Part shown: one piece after another, positions 37,471 through 49,380 of the stretch | How the letters are laid out: each line of letters starts with the position of its first letter | Numbering within the stretch: position 1 is the stretch's first letter | Source: Ancylostoma caninum | Lineage: Eukaryota; Nematoda; Chromadorea; Rhabditida; Ancylostomatidae | Direction of reading: 5' to 3' | Assembly (NCBI GenBank): GCA_037903475.1 | Contig: JBAJFG010000030.1 | Location: 248,001 to 312,000, forward strand | DNA length: 64,000 bases | Position numbers and translations under genes: made by a program | The notes under the pieces: generated by a model | Databases searched by the model: none | What the model was told of the DNA's origin: nothing | What the model saw: the letters and a program-made list of their open reading frames with translations, nothing else

Positions 37471-38772
37471 GTTGGGTCAAGTTCCTATTATGAACTTGAT
37501 AAAACTATGAACATGAACTGTTTCAAAGGATGCGTTGATCTTCTCAATCCATCTTTTTAAATCTTTTCAGTTCATCGCACGATTTCAGCAGTAGGAACTT
37601 AGCCCTAAACTACCATATATAAAAACGTCACAATTTCGCAAAAGAAAACGTGGGAGGATATGATAGGAAATGGATAGGAACCATACGCGACTCAAAATCG
37701 ATTCCACTAACCAGTGACTTCGAAGTTTCCCCACGCTGTTGCAGATGCGAAAAGGCGTCAATTTTGAATTTAACCACTGTTTACCGTAGAAATGGCTTGA
37801 GCAAACAGACCTACGAAATGGCTAATGAGTCTGTACATTCGTCACAGTTTGAGACAGTTCGAGACTGCGATACGTATGCGCAGGTAATTTGGCACGCTCT
37901 GTGATACCAATCAGCTTAGTTTTTTGGAATCAGAAGCGCGAATACCACAGAATACTGGAAATATCTGCAAGTGTAATAGTAATCGAAGTGTAGTATCCCA
38001 CTTATCCCTGATGCGCACTGCATGCGCAGAAAGCGGACAACTTCTGGCACATTGTTTGCCTTATATGTCGACGACATTTTGGTTGCAGTGATACTATTGA
38101 AAGACGAAGCCCAACCCAAGAATCTTTCCAAATTTCGCGAGAGGAAGAGAAGGTTCAGGATCTGCTGATCACAATAATACATGCAGTTTCGCTGAAACTT
38201 CCAGAAAATCCGACCTTAAATCCTCTTTTGGGGAGATTCTGGGCGGAACCAAAGTGGGAGCTCAGATTTCCGCACAATGTACTCTTGGCTGGCTACACCC
38301 CAAAAGCTTGGACTGCATCGAAGGCAGCAGTGAAGCAGTCATGGAATTTGGCTCATTTAGGAGTACTAGTGCTGATAGATCTGTATCTCGTCTGGGGAGC
38401 TAATGAGCTGCTTAGGGTCGTGTCCTAAGGCAATAGGAGAACGAAGAAACAAGGAAGAAGATTACTTTAGATGTAGCTAGAAGGGCATTTCTCTTAGGTG
38501 TAATGAACCTATTCCCATCGAGGAAAATTGTCTGCACTGATGTGAATATGCTAACAAGATTCTAAATTTGTCTGCTCCTACTTGTGGAAATTTGCAGAGG
38601 AAGGGATTAAAAACTTCCTTCTTACAAGGGAAGTGCACGAACTTAAGCTGCGAATTCGAGATGACACCTATGTATATGGTTCGAGATCCTGTCCAAAATG
38701 ATGTTCAATTATGTACTTCAAGTTTTGGTAAGATGGTGCTATCCCGGAGTCTCATTTAGTATAAGTTTCTTA
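37471..38772. other. no gene assigned; RT-like YVDD peptide
   Basis: A plus-strand frame at about 38045-38160 reads GTLFALYVDDILVAVILLKD, an RT motif C look-alike with no motifs A or B recognised upstream. Confidence 0.25.
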
Positions 38773-38948
38773 GTGTCGTGAATATTTAGACTCCTATTTC
38801 AATCTTTTATTGGCTAGCTCATTCGTCTACTGGCTTGCTTACTGTGCTGTGTGTCATCTTGTTTGCCTAGCCTGGCCTGACGAAGGTGTTAATCACCGAA
38901 AGCTAGCCAGTAAAGGATTGAAACAGGAGTCTACAATATTCACGACAC
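38773..38948 (+). repeat. 176-bp inverted repeat enclosing a hammerhead-like motif
   Basis: Outer arms of about 46 bp: GTGTCGTGAATATTTAGACT at 38773 pairs with the complement of the end at 38948, with only a few mismatches. Inside the right half lies CTGGC-CTGACGA-A-GGTG-TTAAT-CACC-GAAA-GCT-A-GCCAG (38872-38910): helix I is 5 bp, the core is intact, helix II is 4 bp plus a bulged A, AGCT is a self-complementary helix III, and GCTA provides an N-U-H cleavage triplet. This is the best-preserved copy in the window. No coding sequence is nearby. Confidence 0.5.
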
Positions 38949-41577
38949 GAAGATAGTTCAAACCTGCTAAATGGTCAATAAAAGCTCAGAAAAAGCGCGA
39001 AACGGACGCACACTGCAAGATTTGATCCTGCGAGCATGCTTACGACGAGCGAGAAATTACCTATGCGCCATTAACCATTTGCCAGTGCCATCTCGTGCTC
39101 CTGCACTCGTAGAGCTCCTGATAAAACCACGCGTAACTCCTTACAGAGACAAAACTCAGGAACGATGAAAACAGATTTGAAACCAGCTTCGCGAGCTGCA
39201 CAAGGCAGTGTACACCAAGCCACAAATCCATAGTATCCAATGTGTCCTCCGCTTGCTCCATGTGGTATTCTGAGCTCCTGTAGACCATTTAGCAGATTTT
39301 AAGTACAGGTCGTAACATTACGTTGGACACATATAGGTCACCTTATGGATTAGCAGCTTTTCTCAGTGCACTTCTCTTGCACCATTTTTAGCCCTGTTAT
39401 CAACCTGAGGTCGCAAGAAGCAAACCTATCATGATCCCTCAAGGCAAACAGCAAGCAAATCAAAATTTGTACCACAAATAAGAGGATGCTTTTCACGTGA
39501 AGGGGTATGATTCTTCTAGTCAAAGCTATGTAGTGTTTGGTGCTAAAAGAGGCAACAATCACGACATTCTATGAAGAGTGGCGCTTTAATCGGTGAAATC
39601 TTTGAATTTCTGCAGAACATTATTGTAGGATACAGAGAATATATGGGAAAGCATGAATTCTGCTCTGTTAGGGTAGAAAATGAGGGCAGCATTGCTGAGA
39701 ATAGGCTGGTAGCAATTATTACGAAACGATTACGTGAAAAACAGCAACAGTGTGCGAATGAAATGACGCTCTAGAATTTGCAGTGCTTTTTACGAAAGTT
39801 CTGCCATCGTTCGTGTGAATTTGTGAGGTACGTAGCTAAAAATGAAGTTGACTGCCCATTTAAAGCCGATGTGCTCTGAACATTGATCTTTTTTAAGTTA
39901 GTAACCTGTAAGCGTGGTAATAGCTACAAGTGAGATACAGGGTTGAGGCACACACTCGAGACAGGTATTGAAGGTGTGATAAATGAGATAATTGAGATAA
40001 AATACAACAAATTACACAAAAAAAATACAAAAATATGCGTGTGTCCATTGGCGGTGGTGCGGCTCAACACATTTTTGGAGAAACAGGTCACTGCTAAAGT
40101 GGAAGACGTGGACCAATTTGGAGAGGAATATAGGGGGCTAGTTCTCCATGCTTAGATAGTCCAATTGTTGCTGAAAGCTTGATATTTATCTCCTGATCAG
40201 AAGGCAACCGTGCAGAAACTATATACGAACCCCCTCATTCTATTTGAAAAAAAAAACCCCACAGAGTGACACAGTCAATTGACAAAGAAAGATTAAATGA
40301 CAATCAGTTCAAACTCTTTAGTAATGTGGTAAGTTATTGATGAATTGTATGTATGAATTGTATGTATGAATTCTTGATGTTTTGACTTCTGCTTGATAAA
40401 ATTTCCTTATCAAACAACTTCAAACTCTCAATTTTTTTTCTGACGTTTGAGGGACAATTATCATGGTATTAAAGTGTTATACACTTTTCTTGTCATTTAT
40501 TGTTCAAGAACGGCTTTTCAAAGTCACAAAAGTCTCGAAAAATGAGGGTTTAGTGAGTTGTTATTCACGTATGCTATCGGTTACCAGTTTACAGAACGAA
40601 GTGAGGGACAAAGTAACGTCAAAGACATTCAGGAATCGTTTCCGCTTATTCCATTTATTCGTGGAATGAACGGGGAATGTTTTGAATGGGGTCGGCCAAT
40701 CGAGTCCATAGGGGGGGGAGGGGTCACAAGCGCTAGTAGCCCTTGTGTGGGCAGAGACGAAACGTAAATGGTTACTTCACACAGTTGATAATCTGTGAGT
40801 TATTTATGAAAAGGAGAAAAATGTAACAACATATTATGTTTTTCCTCCCCAGCAAGACATACTGCGGTGTCGTCTGGACCAAAAAAAAAACCCAACTTCC
40901 GAGCAGGCTTTGATAAGAACATTAGTGACGTACTGGCAATTAGAAATTTATCTGCCATATTTCCTCGTTTTAGTGAATGGCAGCACCCATGGAAATTTCT
41001 GCCTCTAAGATCTTGATCCGGTCGTGATCCAATCGATTGATGGGTCGAGTTTGCAAAAAAACACCAGAGAACTTTCCCTTTCGCAAGCAATAACAGGTGT
41101 TACCTAGATCAGCAGGAGCAGTAAGCAGTAAGTTTCACGAGTTTCCATTGCTAGCAGTGAGCTCTAGAATCTTCATTGGAGCGCGAAAAACAGCGATTGC
41201 CAGCTGATTGGGCCATGATTTCAAGTAGCGGTCTTTTGTGATAGCCTTTCCCCCGCTCTCTTCGACCAGGATTGAATTGTTATGGTTCCATTATTTATTT
41301 CGTGTTTGCTCATTATTCAATTCCATTCTCCCTATAATTTTATTTTTCACACAAACATCCGCTCCCTCAAATTTCAAGTGCATTTACGTCATTTTTCTAA
41401 ATTCATCATTAGGTTTGGAATTCTCCTGCGCTATGCCCTATAAAATGAGCACTATATCCCCACCTTTTCTGCTTCAAGAAAGCTGTCTTCCTTTTGAATC
41501 ATCCAACTGTGTCGAGAAAAGGTGACAATGTTGGCAGCGTTACCATCTCTTTTCGTTCGACCTGATTCGTGTAACTA
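38949..41577. other. no gene seen
   Basis: Short ORFs without motifs; GAATTGTATGTAT duplicated at 40345-40370; an 8-G run at 40711. Confidence 0.45.
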
Positions 41578-42480
41578 CAGGGTGCGTCAGAATTATTGAC
41601 GCACCTAAAATGAGTCTGTAAAAAAGGCAAGATGCAAAAACATTCCAAATGAGCATATGCAGAATAAAGCCCATGTCTTGGCGATCCGAATAAATGCACT
41701 CTTGTTCACAGCAAGCTCCTTCCTTGCCGAACCAGTCACAGAGATGACGAGGGATCGCACAGCCTCTGCGCCGCAACTAACTCAGGTCGACTTTGTCCCA
41801 GATGTTGAATAGATAAGCCTTTGGGAGCTCGATGTTCCTGTGGATTATAGCGCAGCTCTTGCTTCCTAAAATATCCATATGGGGTCATCCGTAGACTGGA
41901 ACACGGTTCACAAGAAAGACTATTCTCCGCCAAATTGAAGTGCCTCAAGTAGATTTTTGAAACTAGGCCCGCACCACTTTTGTATTCTGCACCATAGCCA
42001 AGCCCTGCCAAAGTACCTGTGAATTCTTCTTGTGATGGGAACCAAGATAAGCAAGAAAATGGGCCCTGAGAAGATTGCTTGAATGAGAAACGATGAAAGG
42101 AAAAAATTTCCTATAGTAAAACATAGATGCCTTTCTTTGGCGGGAACACGACAAGACTTGCGAACAAGGACATGCTTTCATGTGATACTTGGAGAGCAAG
42201 ACCTGCCCTACTTTCCATAGGAAAATGGTTCTCCTAAAGCTTACCCGTTTTATAATATGGAAGAATTATGGACGAACTTCAGTTGCGGCGCATCGGCAAT
42301 ATTCTCTACTGACATCTTCGTGGCTGCTTCTACAAGGAGAGAGCGCTCTCCGGACAGGAGTGGATTTTTTGTATTCGCTAAGACATTACCTTCATTTTGA
42401 ATATGCATATATAGTGGTTTTCAGGATGTTGTCTTTTTTACAGCATAAGTTCAGTGCGTCAATATTTATGACGCACCCTG
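41578..42480 (-). mobile_element. Tc1/mariner-type element relic with palindromic TIRs
   Basis: 903 bp with TA on both flanks. The ends start CAGGGTGCGTCA; each end contains its own small palindrome (GTGCGTCA...TGACGCAC). Similarity between ends continues to about 85 bp (CTGTAAAAAAG, GCATAT). The minus strand encodes a degraded transposase C-terminus: ILGSKSCAIIHRNIELPKAY, then IWDKVDL, a stop, and CAIPRHLCDWFG, which follows the usual W..L..K.....H.N...LK..L...WDK....LR....A.P.RL pattern. Confidence 0.75.
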
Positions 42481-44559
42481 TAGACCATTTTGGTATAATC
42501 TAGCCAAACTAAAGCATCTGAAAACTGGTTCCTCATGAATTTTAGCAAAATGGAGCGCTTTGCTTATGCTTGTCATAGTATAAAACCCAAAGTTAGGTTA
42601 AGAATTCAGTGATGGAATTCTCCAGCGGTGGTGCCTTTAAATATGTAGTATGACAGTAATAAATTAGTTATAAGTAATTTAGTATTTAGATAAGTAATTT
42701 AAATAGTAATAGTATGTGCACATTCTCAGACAGTGAAGGCATCAAGATGGAGAAAGTGCGATACTAGCCGGAACGGGCCCTTTTCTGCTTCAAGAAAGCT
42801 TAGAAATGGATTCGCCTACGAGCCCCATTTTTTTCTCCAAAGCAGAACGTGTGGTCTTCAGAAACCTGCTTCTTTCATCGAATGCACATATCAGGAGCTC
42901 GTTAGCAGCACAGGGCTTTCTGTGGTCGCACATTTTCATTCGCCTGTCTGCGTTTGAGCATGCCGACAAGAATGTCAGTAACAAAGATAGCGAAATTTTA
43001 TGCGGGAAAAGAACTTGAGCCAAGGAATAGGTAGCGAGTTAATGATTCCTTACAAACAGAAGCTTACTTACAGAATAATGTTGTACCTCAATTGTGCAGT
43101 GAACTAGCCAACATGTCGCGCCTACTGCATGTGCCACAGATAGGGCCGAATAATGAATGCTTTTGATATAATGTATTCGAACTGAAAAACTCGATTGCAA
43201 TTTTAAAAAAAAGCGGATTTCTCAAGAAGTGGCATGAGTATTATACAACCCATGCGGAAAATAAGAACGGGTCCTCGGGTTTTTTTAAACTTTCATTTTG
43301 TCTTTGAACGTGTTCTGAATTATCGATCAAATTGTTCGAGCTATTCGGTTTTTTCTCAGTCCTAAGAACAGTGTAGCATATGCTTCGGAATTTCCAAATT
43401 TTCCGGGAAGGTCCTGCCCTTTCTACTATGCTGAACTCATTTGAACAAATTTGAACAATTCTTGCCCGGGAAACTCGTCCACTTCCGGGAACGAATGGAT
43501 TAAAACCCTCCCGGGGATGGCACTAACTCTGGCCAATGGCAACACTTTCAATATCTACATAGGCTAACAAGAACCTCACCTATTATCTTGATAATCGCAG
43601 CGCCCCTCAAAGAGCTTGATAAGGGCTGATGCGTTGGATAGTCCCAAGGGGCAATAACCTAACTAATTAAACTGCGTTTCGCTAAAAAGAACTTCGATGC
43701 ATATTCTCAAAAAGGCGACACAGCTGGGCGCATTGGAACATCTGCTTTGGATAAAACATCACGAAAGCAATTTGGATCTTGTCAGAATGAAGGATTATGT
43801 GATGGATGTTCGTAAAAAGCTTCAAAGCAACAGCAACACGCATTAGAAAACAAACTTTACTGCGCCGACGGGTTTTAAAAAACCGTCAGGGCAGTGAAGT
43901 ACCTTTTCCATTGCATGTCAACATAGGAAAATGTTCTGCAAAAAAAAAACAAGAGTGAAAATAAAGTCGAAATGTATTTAAACAACATTTCCTGTGTTGT
44001 TAGTTCCTATGAGTTCCTATGAGGCCTCATTGGGTTGATTAGAGAACCTTATTAGGAGCGTATCGTGCTGGGAGCAACGAACAAAACACAGAAAACAACA
44101 TAATGAGCTCAAAATTTCAAAACAAGTATACAACCTGAAGTAATGAGCACGTCATTATTAAAACGCTCCTTGGTGAGGCTGTCTCGAACAGATGAATTGA
44201 TGGGTAATAGCAACTTCTCATCTGATGAAGCATGATAACATTTGTACATATAGCATAGCAACATCATGACAAAACAGAGTGTTGCAATAGGAGCGTGAAT
44301 AATGAATGAATCAAAGGAAAAGAAAGCTCAAAGAATCCCGACTGTCGGCAAGAAAGCAGAAGGAATGCCCATCCTTTATTAGCCCACTCATCTAACCTTA
44401 TCGGAATCTTATCTTGAGATGAATCAGACCAGGTTTGTCCATAAGAAAACTTCGGCGAAGTGGTGTGGAAGGTCTTTTCCTGCGGTGGGAAAATTATCCA
44501 GACCGTCAAATAGATATGGAGCGCGAAATTGACGACTACACTTCCAATGTTATTAGATA
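42481..44559. other. no gene seen
   Basis: AT-rich, with the orphan TTAAAGG end at 42640 and no recognisable coding motif. Confidence 0.45.
42610..42640 (-). repeat. orphan TTAAAGG family end
   Basis: On the minus strand TTAAAGGCACCACCGCTGGA, like other family ends; no partner end was found. Confidence 0.3.
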
Positions 44560-45350
44560 CCCCTATTGTAAATCAAGGATAGGACTGCGAATGAACAGGA
44601 CAAAGACCAAGTTCATGAGGAACGTCTTCTGTGAAGGAGAAGGAGTAGAACTTGAAGGATCCCAGATAACGGAGACGATGTCCTATGTGTATCTTGGACG
44701 TTCAATGAACATGGAGAACGACCTTAAAGAAGAGTTGGATAGAAGAAGAAGAGCAGCGTGGACCGCGTTCGGGCCTCTCAGGGAAGCCACAGACCAGCTG
44801 TAAGATCCCGGCCTCCGTGCTCAGCTTTTTGGTTCTACGGTTCTTCCTGCACTCTGCTACGCTGCGGAGACGTGGGCAGACACGACGACTACGTCAAAGA
44901 CACTACGCACTGTGCACAGAGCGCTCGAAAGTTCTCTTCTGAGGTACAACCGACGCACACAACTGCGAGCCGGACTTCACAGCTCCGATTCACGGCGAAT
45001 ATCCCGTCTTCATGATCCAGCGGAATACATCTCGAAAGCGAAACATCGATGGGCCGGTCATACAATGAGAAAGGAAGATGATAGATAGACAAAAAGGACT
45101 CTGGAGAGGATCCCAAGAGAGACGAAACGACCTAGAGGGAGGCCAACAACGAGATGGGCAGACGTATTCGCCACACGAATGGACCAGCTGAATGCTCAGC
45201 TGGAAACGAGTCAAATTTCTCGTCAGCGTCGTCCACGGTGCTCCTGGATGACGATGGCGAGAGAAAGAACCGAATGGATGCGATGCTGGGGCTCGCACAA
45301 CAAGTGAAGACGGGCCATCTAAGTATCTAAGTACGTAAGTATTGTAAATC
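44560..45350 (+). pseudogene. RTE-type LINE 3' fragment with two in-frame stops
   Basis: One continuous frame to TGA at 45305-45307, interrupted by TAA at 44801-44803 and TAG at 45086-45088. It reads GLRMNRTKTKFMRN, YVYLGRSMNMENDLKEEL, STVLPALCYAAETWAD, SRRISRLHDPAEY, AKHRWAGHTMRKEDDR and RPRGRPTTRWADVF, an unambiguous RTE RT C-terminus. The 3' tail is a CTAAGTAT/CTAAGTAC/GTAAG repeat typical of this LINE type. The 5' part is missing. It sits directly against a Penelope-like RT relic on its 3' side. Confidence 0.85.
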
Positions 45351-45364
45351 AAATATCCCGGTTT

Positions 45365-45830
45365 TATAATAACAAACCATTTAAAGCAGAAGTTATTAGA
45401 ACAGGTAAGACCTGTACTAGGACTGAGAACTTTAAAAGTAGGATGATGAAGCTGTGTGATATTAGCATATCTAATGGTTGACTCCTTCGGGCATAATCAT
45501 ATCGGTATGCAACGCGTTTAAATATAGGCCATCTATCCACCTTCCTCTTTTTCACGTATAAGGGCTGGAGTGGCAGAGCACTTTTTTTCCGAATAACTAG
45601 GTCATTTTCACAGTACTTATAAAGAGAAGGAGGCTCACTGCTTTACGTTGTTCCCTCTTTCACCAGATCATGCATATCTCACATTCCCACTCTCATCTTC
45701 ATCATTACTGCATTAAACACTTATGAACTTTCACTGGGAACTACTTATGAAAGGAACCATGACCTGGGTTGCCAAGGAAAGCTGCACTTCATTCTAGTTC
45801 AAGTTTCGGAAACGGTTAGTGTAAAAACCT
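45365..45830 (+). pseudogene. Penelope-like RT C-terminal relic with 3' repeat
   Basis: The plus-strand frame reads NKPFKAEVIRTGKTCTRTEN and FKSRMMKLCDISISNG, aligning with EVLRTARTCCNRDDFINRLK of the 19-kb RT, then breaks. The dispersed 3' repeat follows at 45733-45830. The left end abuts the tail of an RTE element (44.57-45.35 kb), so the RTE copy probably inserted into it and separated it from the rest of the RT gene. Confidence 0.5.
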
Positions 45831-46858
45831 TGGAATATGTCACCGGTGTGTTCTTGATATCATTCTCTTTTTCAGTCATCCCTTGATCTCAAGTTAGATA
45901 AATATTTCAACTGCTTTTCCTCAGTAAACTGCAAGAACACTCTGTCCATTGCACACGTCCTCAGCAGTAAATGCGAGATTGTTGACATAATTGCGATTAC
46001 ACCACTGGTTGGTAAGGCAGGGTTGTAAGCTTCGTAAGTTCTTAAGTCAAAGTTCCAATAATGTGAAGATTCACAAACAGAATATATTCACTCGTAATCA
46101 CTACCACAAGATATGCTTGTCACGCCCAGAAGCAAGAGAATGGTGTTTGTATTGTATGAAGTGCTGTTAATGTTTCCCAACATGTCCTCTTCAATAAAAA
46201 GCTCTTATCACAAGCTAACCCAGATGCCTTGTCTGTGCTCCCAATTTGACTTCGCTAGAGCTTGCGCAGACTTGATCACGCGTAGCCAACTGTCTTTTAG
46301 TAAGACATTTGTACGGGAAAGGATAAAGCTCCTTCCGTTTTCTTCCTTGTTTCGCACAATTAAGTTATTTGTTCATTTATCTCTCCAAATACACTCAAAG
46401 ATGCTCCAAAAAGAAGAGAAGACGTGGGTTTTAAAACTCTGATCATCATCCCAATAAATAACAGAATAAATTCTATTCTGTTCTATTGGTGGATCAGCAA
46501 TATGCTCTCCTCCCACAGAAAGTGAAAGATCCCCCACTGGGACCTCATGTTCACACAACTAGAACACATTATGTGAGCATACATATACCAGGACATGGAT
46601 GATCAACTTATCCAGGTTAATGAATGCTGCTCATTCAGAGCCCCAGATTACGACAAAGCTCCGAACACTGGATGTCCCTGTAGAAAATACAAGGACGAAA
46701 GGTATGTAGATCATATCTAGCCAAATGCCTTTTTTGCTCCATTGCTCCAACAACTGCAATTTATGAGTTATGCCTATACTCAAATGAATTTGCACCTAAA
46801 ATCTATTTACAATAATGTCTAATGCACGTGCAGGGTGGCTGAAAAGTACTGACGCATG
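45831..46858. other. no gene seen
   Basis: The 109-codon ORF at 46113 has no motif. CAGGGTGGCTGAAAAGTACT at 46831 resembles a Tc1/mariner end, but no partner end or TA flank was found. Confidence 0.4.
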
Positions 46859-48101
46859 TTAAAGGCAGTGTCTCAGCTCAGGTTCGATTTCGAGCATTGG
46901 GTATGAGAAGAATCTCGGGGATGTGATGATTACAAAGGTGTAGGAATCTCGGCTCAAAATTGCAAAAAAAAACCCCTTCTTTAACGGTTTCTTTTTGGAG
47001 CAAACTTCCAGCCGCCGCATCGAAAGAAGGCGCCACTCCATGCCACTCCACGCGGCTCCTTGCATTCGACCTCTCGTGCATGCAGCTGTGTAACATCCTC
47101 GCATTCTCGTCGACTTCGTCCAAGCGTCCTACCGTGCTAGCATTCTCGACCATACCCTTAGCGCTTGTAAAACATTGTACGGTACTATTCTAGTTCAGCG
47201 GCCACACTATCGACACAATCAAAGCCATGGATTTCTCCCAAAACTTGCATATTGGGGTAATTCGATGTGCTGATCACGAATATCACATTAATTTCGCATG
47301 ATAGTACCGATTTTATTGATTGTGTCGATTTTTTGCAAGTTCAACTAATACCTCTAATCGCTCTAAAAAGTGCATGTAGAGGTTTTTGATTTGCGATTTA
47401 ATTTCGATTCCGTTGATTTTCTTCAGATTCTTCTCTGTAGGGCGGTGTAGTTTCCGACTTTACTGAAGTTTTCCACATTTGGTCGACATTTTCTTGCGAA
47501 GCCTTCATCATATCTGCCACTAGCACTTTCAAAAACCCCCGTATGCAAGTTTTCAGAGAGATACAAGAGGAGGTCAATGCCTGGGAAAAAATCGATAAAA
47601 TCAATAAAGTCGATCCTATAAAAATACTGTGAATGATAATGGACATGATGTTCGTGGTCAGCACCTCGAATTAGCTCTGTATAAGTTCTCGTAGAAATCC
47701 ATGACTTCGAGTTTTAGTTCGATAGTGGGGCCGCTGAAGTACAATAGCACCGTACAATGTTCTGCAAGCGTCAAGGTTATGGTTGAGAGTACTAGCACGG
47801 TAGGACGCTTGGACCAAGTCGACGAGAATTCGAGGATATTACATAGCTGCATGCACGCGAGGTCGAATGCAAGGAGCCGCGTGGAGTGACATGGAGTGGC
47901 GCCGATCGATAGCGCCGCGTCGCCGTGTGGACGAGCTTTCGATGCGGCGGCTGGAAGTTTGCTCCAAAAAGAAACCGTTAAAGAAAGGGGTTTTTTGCAC
48001 TTTTGAGGCGAGATTCCTACACCTTTGTAATCATCACATCTTCGAGATTCTTCTCATACCCAATGCTCGAAATCGAACCTGAGCTGAGGCAGTGCCTTTA
48101 A
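46859..48101. mobile_element. 1.24-kb foldback element, TTAAAGG...CCTTTAA
   Basis: The left half is the imperfect reverse complement of the right half almost to the centre near 47.48 kb. Paired landmarks: TTAAAGGCAGTG/CACTGCCTTTAA ends, GTTTCTTTTTGGAGCAAACT (46988/47968), GTCCTACCGTGCTAGCA (47126/47796), ATCGAATT next to GTGCTGATCACGAA (47257/47650), and TTTATTGATT..TCGATTTTTT (47313/47590). The ends are compatible with a TTAA target site. ORFs in it are shadows of the palindrome. No transposase. Confidence 0.8.
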
Positions 48102-48480
48102 GCACCCAATTATATGAAAAACAGTAGTCTGAATTACAAAGCTGTTCTATTTCAAAGTACATTTTTATTGAAAAATAAAATTCACAGGTTAATTGATAAG
48201 AACGCTCTGTCATGTGCCATAAAAATAGGAAATTAAGTGTTACCTAAAATAAAATGGAACTTACACAGTTGTTAAAATAAGTACAATGAAGTCAGGTACG
48301 CATATAATGACTGTAAAAAAAAGCGAAATGTAATTTTGTTTTGTTGTCACCGTTCGTACATAATTCAACAATCACGCATATTCTCCCTAAAAAATTTCGG
48401 AGTTCTTGTTTCCATATAAGTCGGATGAAGGTCAACATATTTTTTGATTTTTCAGTAGTCTACTGTCAATACCTAAAATA

Positions 48481-48959
48481 TCAGGACTCAAATAAAAAAG
48501 CGACATGGACAGAGATTGGAAATGGGACTTCCTTTTGAATAGAACAGTGCATGCACACCAGAAAATTGCAAGAGCCAGGATGACGGGAGGCCATGTTTGG
48601 AGGTGGAAAATCCCCGTTTTTCTTCAGCGGAATCAATTCCATAATGGTTCTTTTGCTGAACGAACCGGCAAGTTCAACTAATGTGATGGGGCGCCGCAAT
48701 AACAATGTGTCTCGGCTGCAAGATTTGGGAATAAATCAAAAATCTGAAGTGCTTTGGTGTTTTGGCTGGAAGTCATGAAAGAGGACCCGTGTGTACGAGT
48801 GATGAACGTTTCCACCAGAGGCACTACTATGCTAAAAAAGGCCCCTACAGGCTTTATTGTAGCATTCTTTTCGATCCATTGTGGAATCATCAGTGAACTG
48901 GGGACATAAGGGTAATTTATACCAGCTGCGTGCGTCAGTCGCGCATCAGTCGCACGCAT
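48481..48959 (-). other. two overlapping unknown ORFs
   Basis: 93- and 74-codon minus-strand ORFs (48959-48678, 48705-48481) overlap by 28 bp in different frames and could be one decayed gene. No motif is recognised. Confidence 0.12.
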
Positions 48960-49143
48960 CCATTTGAAAGGGATTTTGCATGAAGACCGGTCAACACGGC
49001 ATGTACATCCTCAATGAGAAGAACGCGCGGCCGCCATGAGGCCGTAAACGCGTGCGTCTGAGCTGCGACTGCGATGCGACTAGGCCCTATTCTTCATCAT
49101 ACAGACGCACGCGCGTCAGTCGCACGCATCGAGTATAAATTGC
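48912..49143. repeat. 232-bp inverted-repeat element
   Basis: Ends GTAATTTATACCAGCTGCGT and (other strand) GCAATTTATACTCGATGCGT. The word CGCACGCATC and its variants recur several times inside both ends. No ORF. Confidence 0.5.
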
Positions 49144-49380
49144 TCTATAGAGATATCTGCGTTGAGTTGTAACGAGATTTCTATTGCACTCTTTTCTTCA
49201 TCCAGAACACAGTTTTCTACAGTGTTCTTCACATTCCATTCAATTCTTTCCCCGCCCTTGTTTGTTCTACCCATACAGGCAAACCTGGTTTACACTATTA
49301 CATGGAAGGTCAGTAAGAACCATAAAGAAAAAAACCTATTCGACGTGTGGTTTTCTTCGCCTAGATTTTTCACAGATGAA

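Noticed and set aside
37650..37904. Possible CAP/SCP (ASP-like) exon, peptide DTYAQVIWHA
   Set aside because: It matches only part of the CAP signature, with no upstream CAP motifs, cysteines in the wrong places and no clear splice sites.
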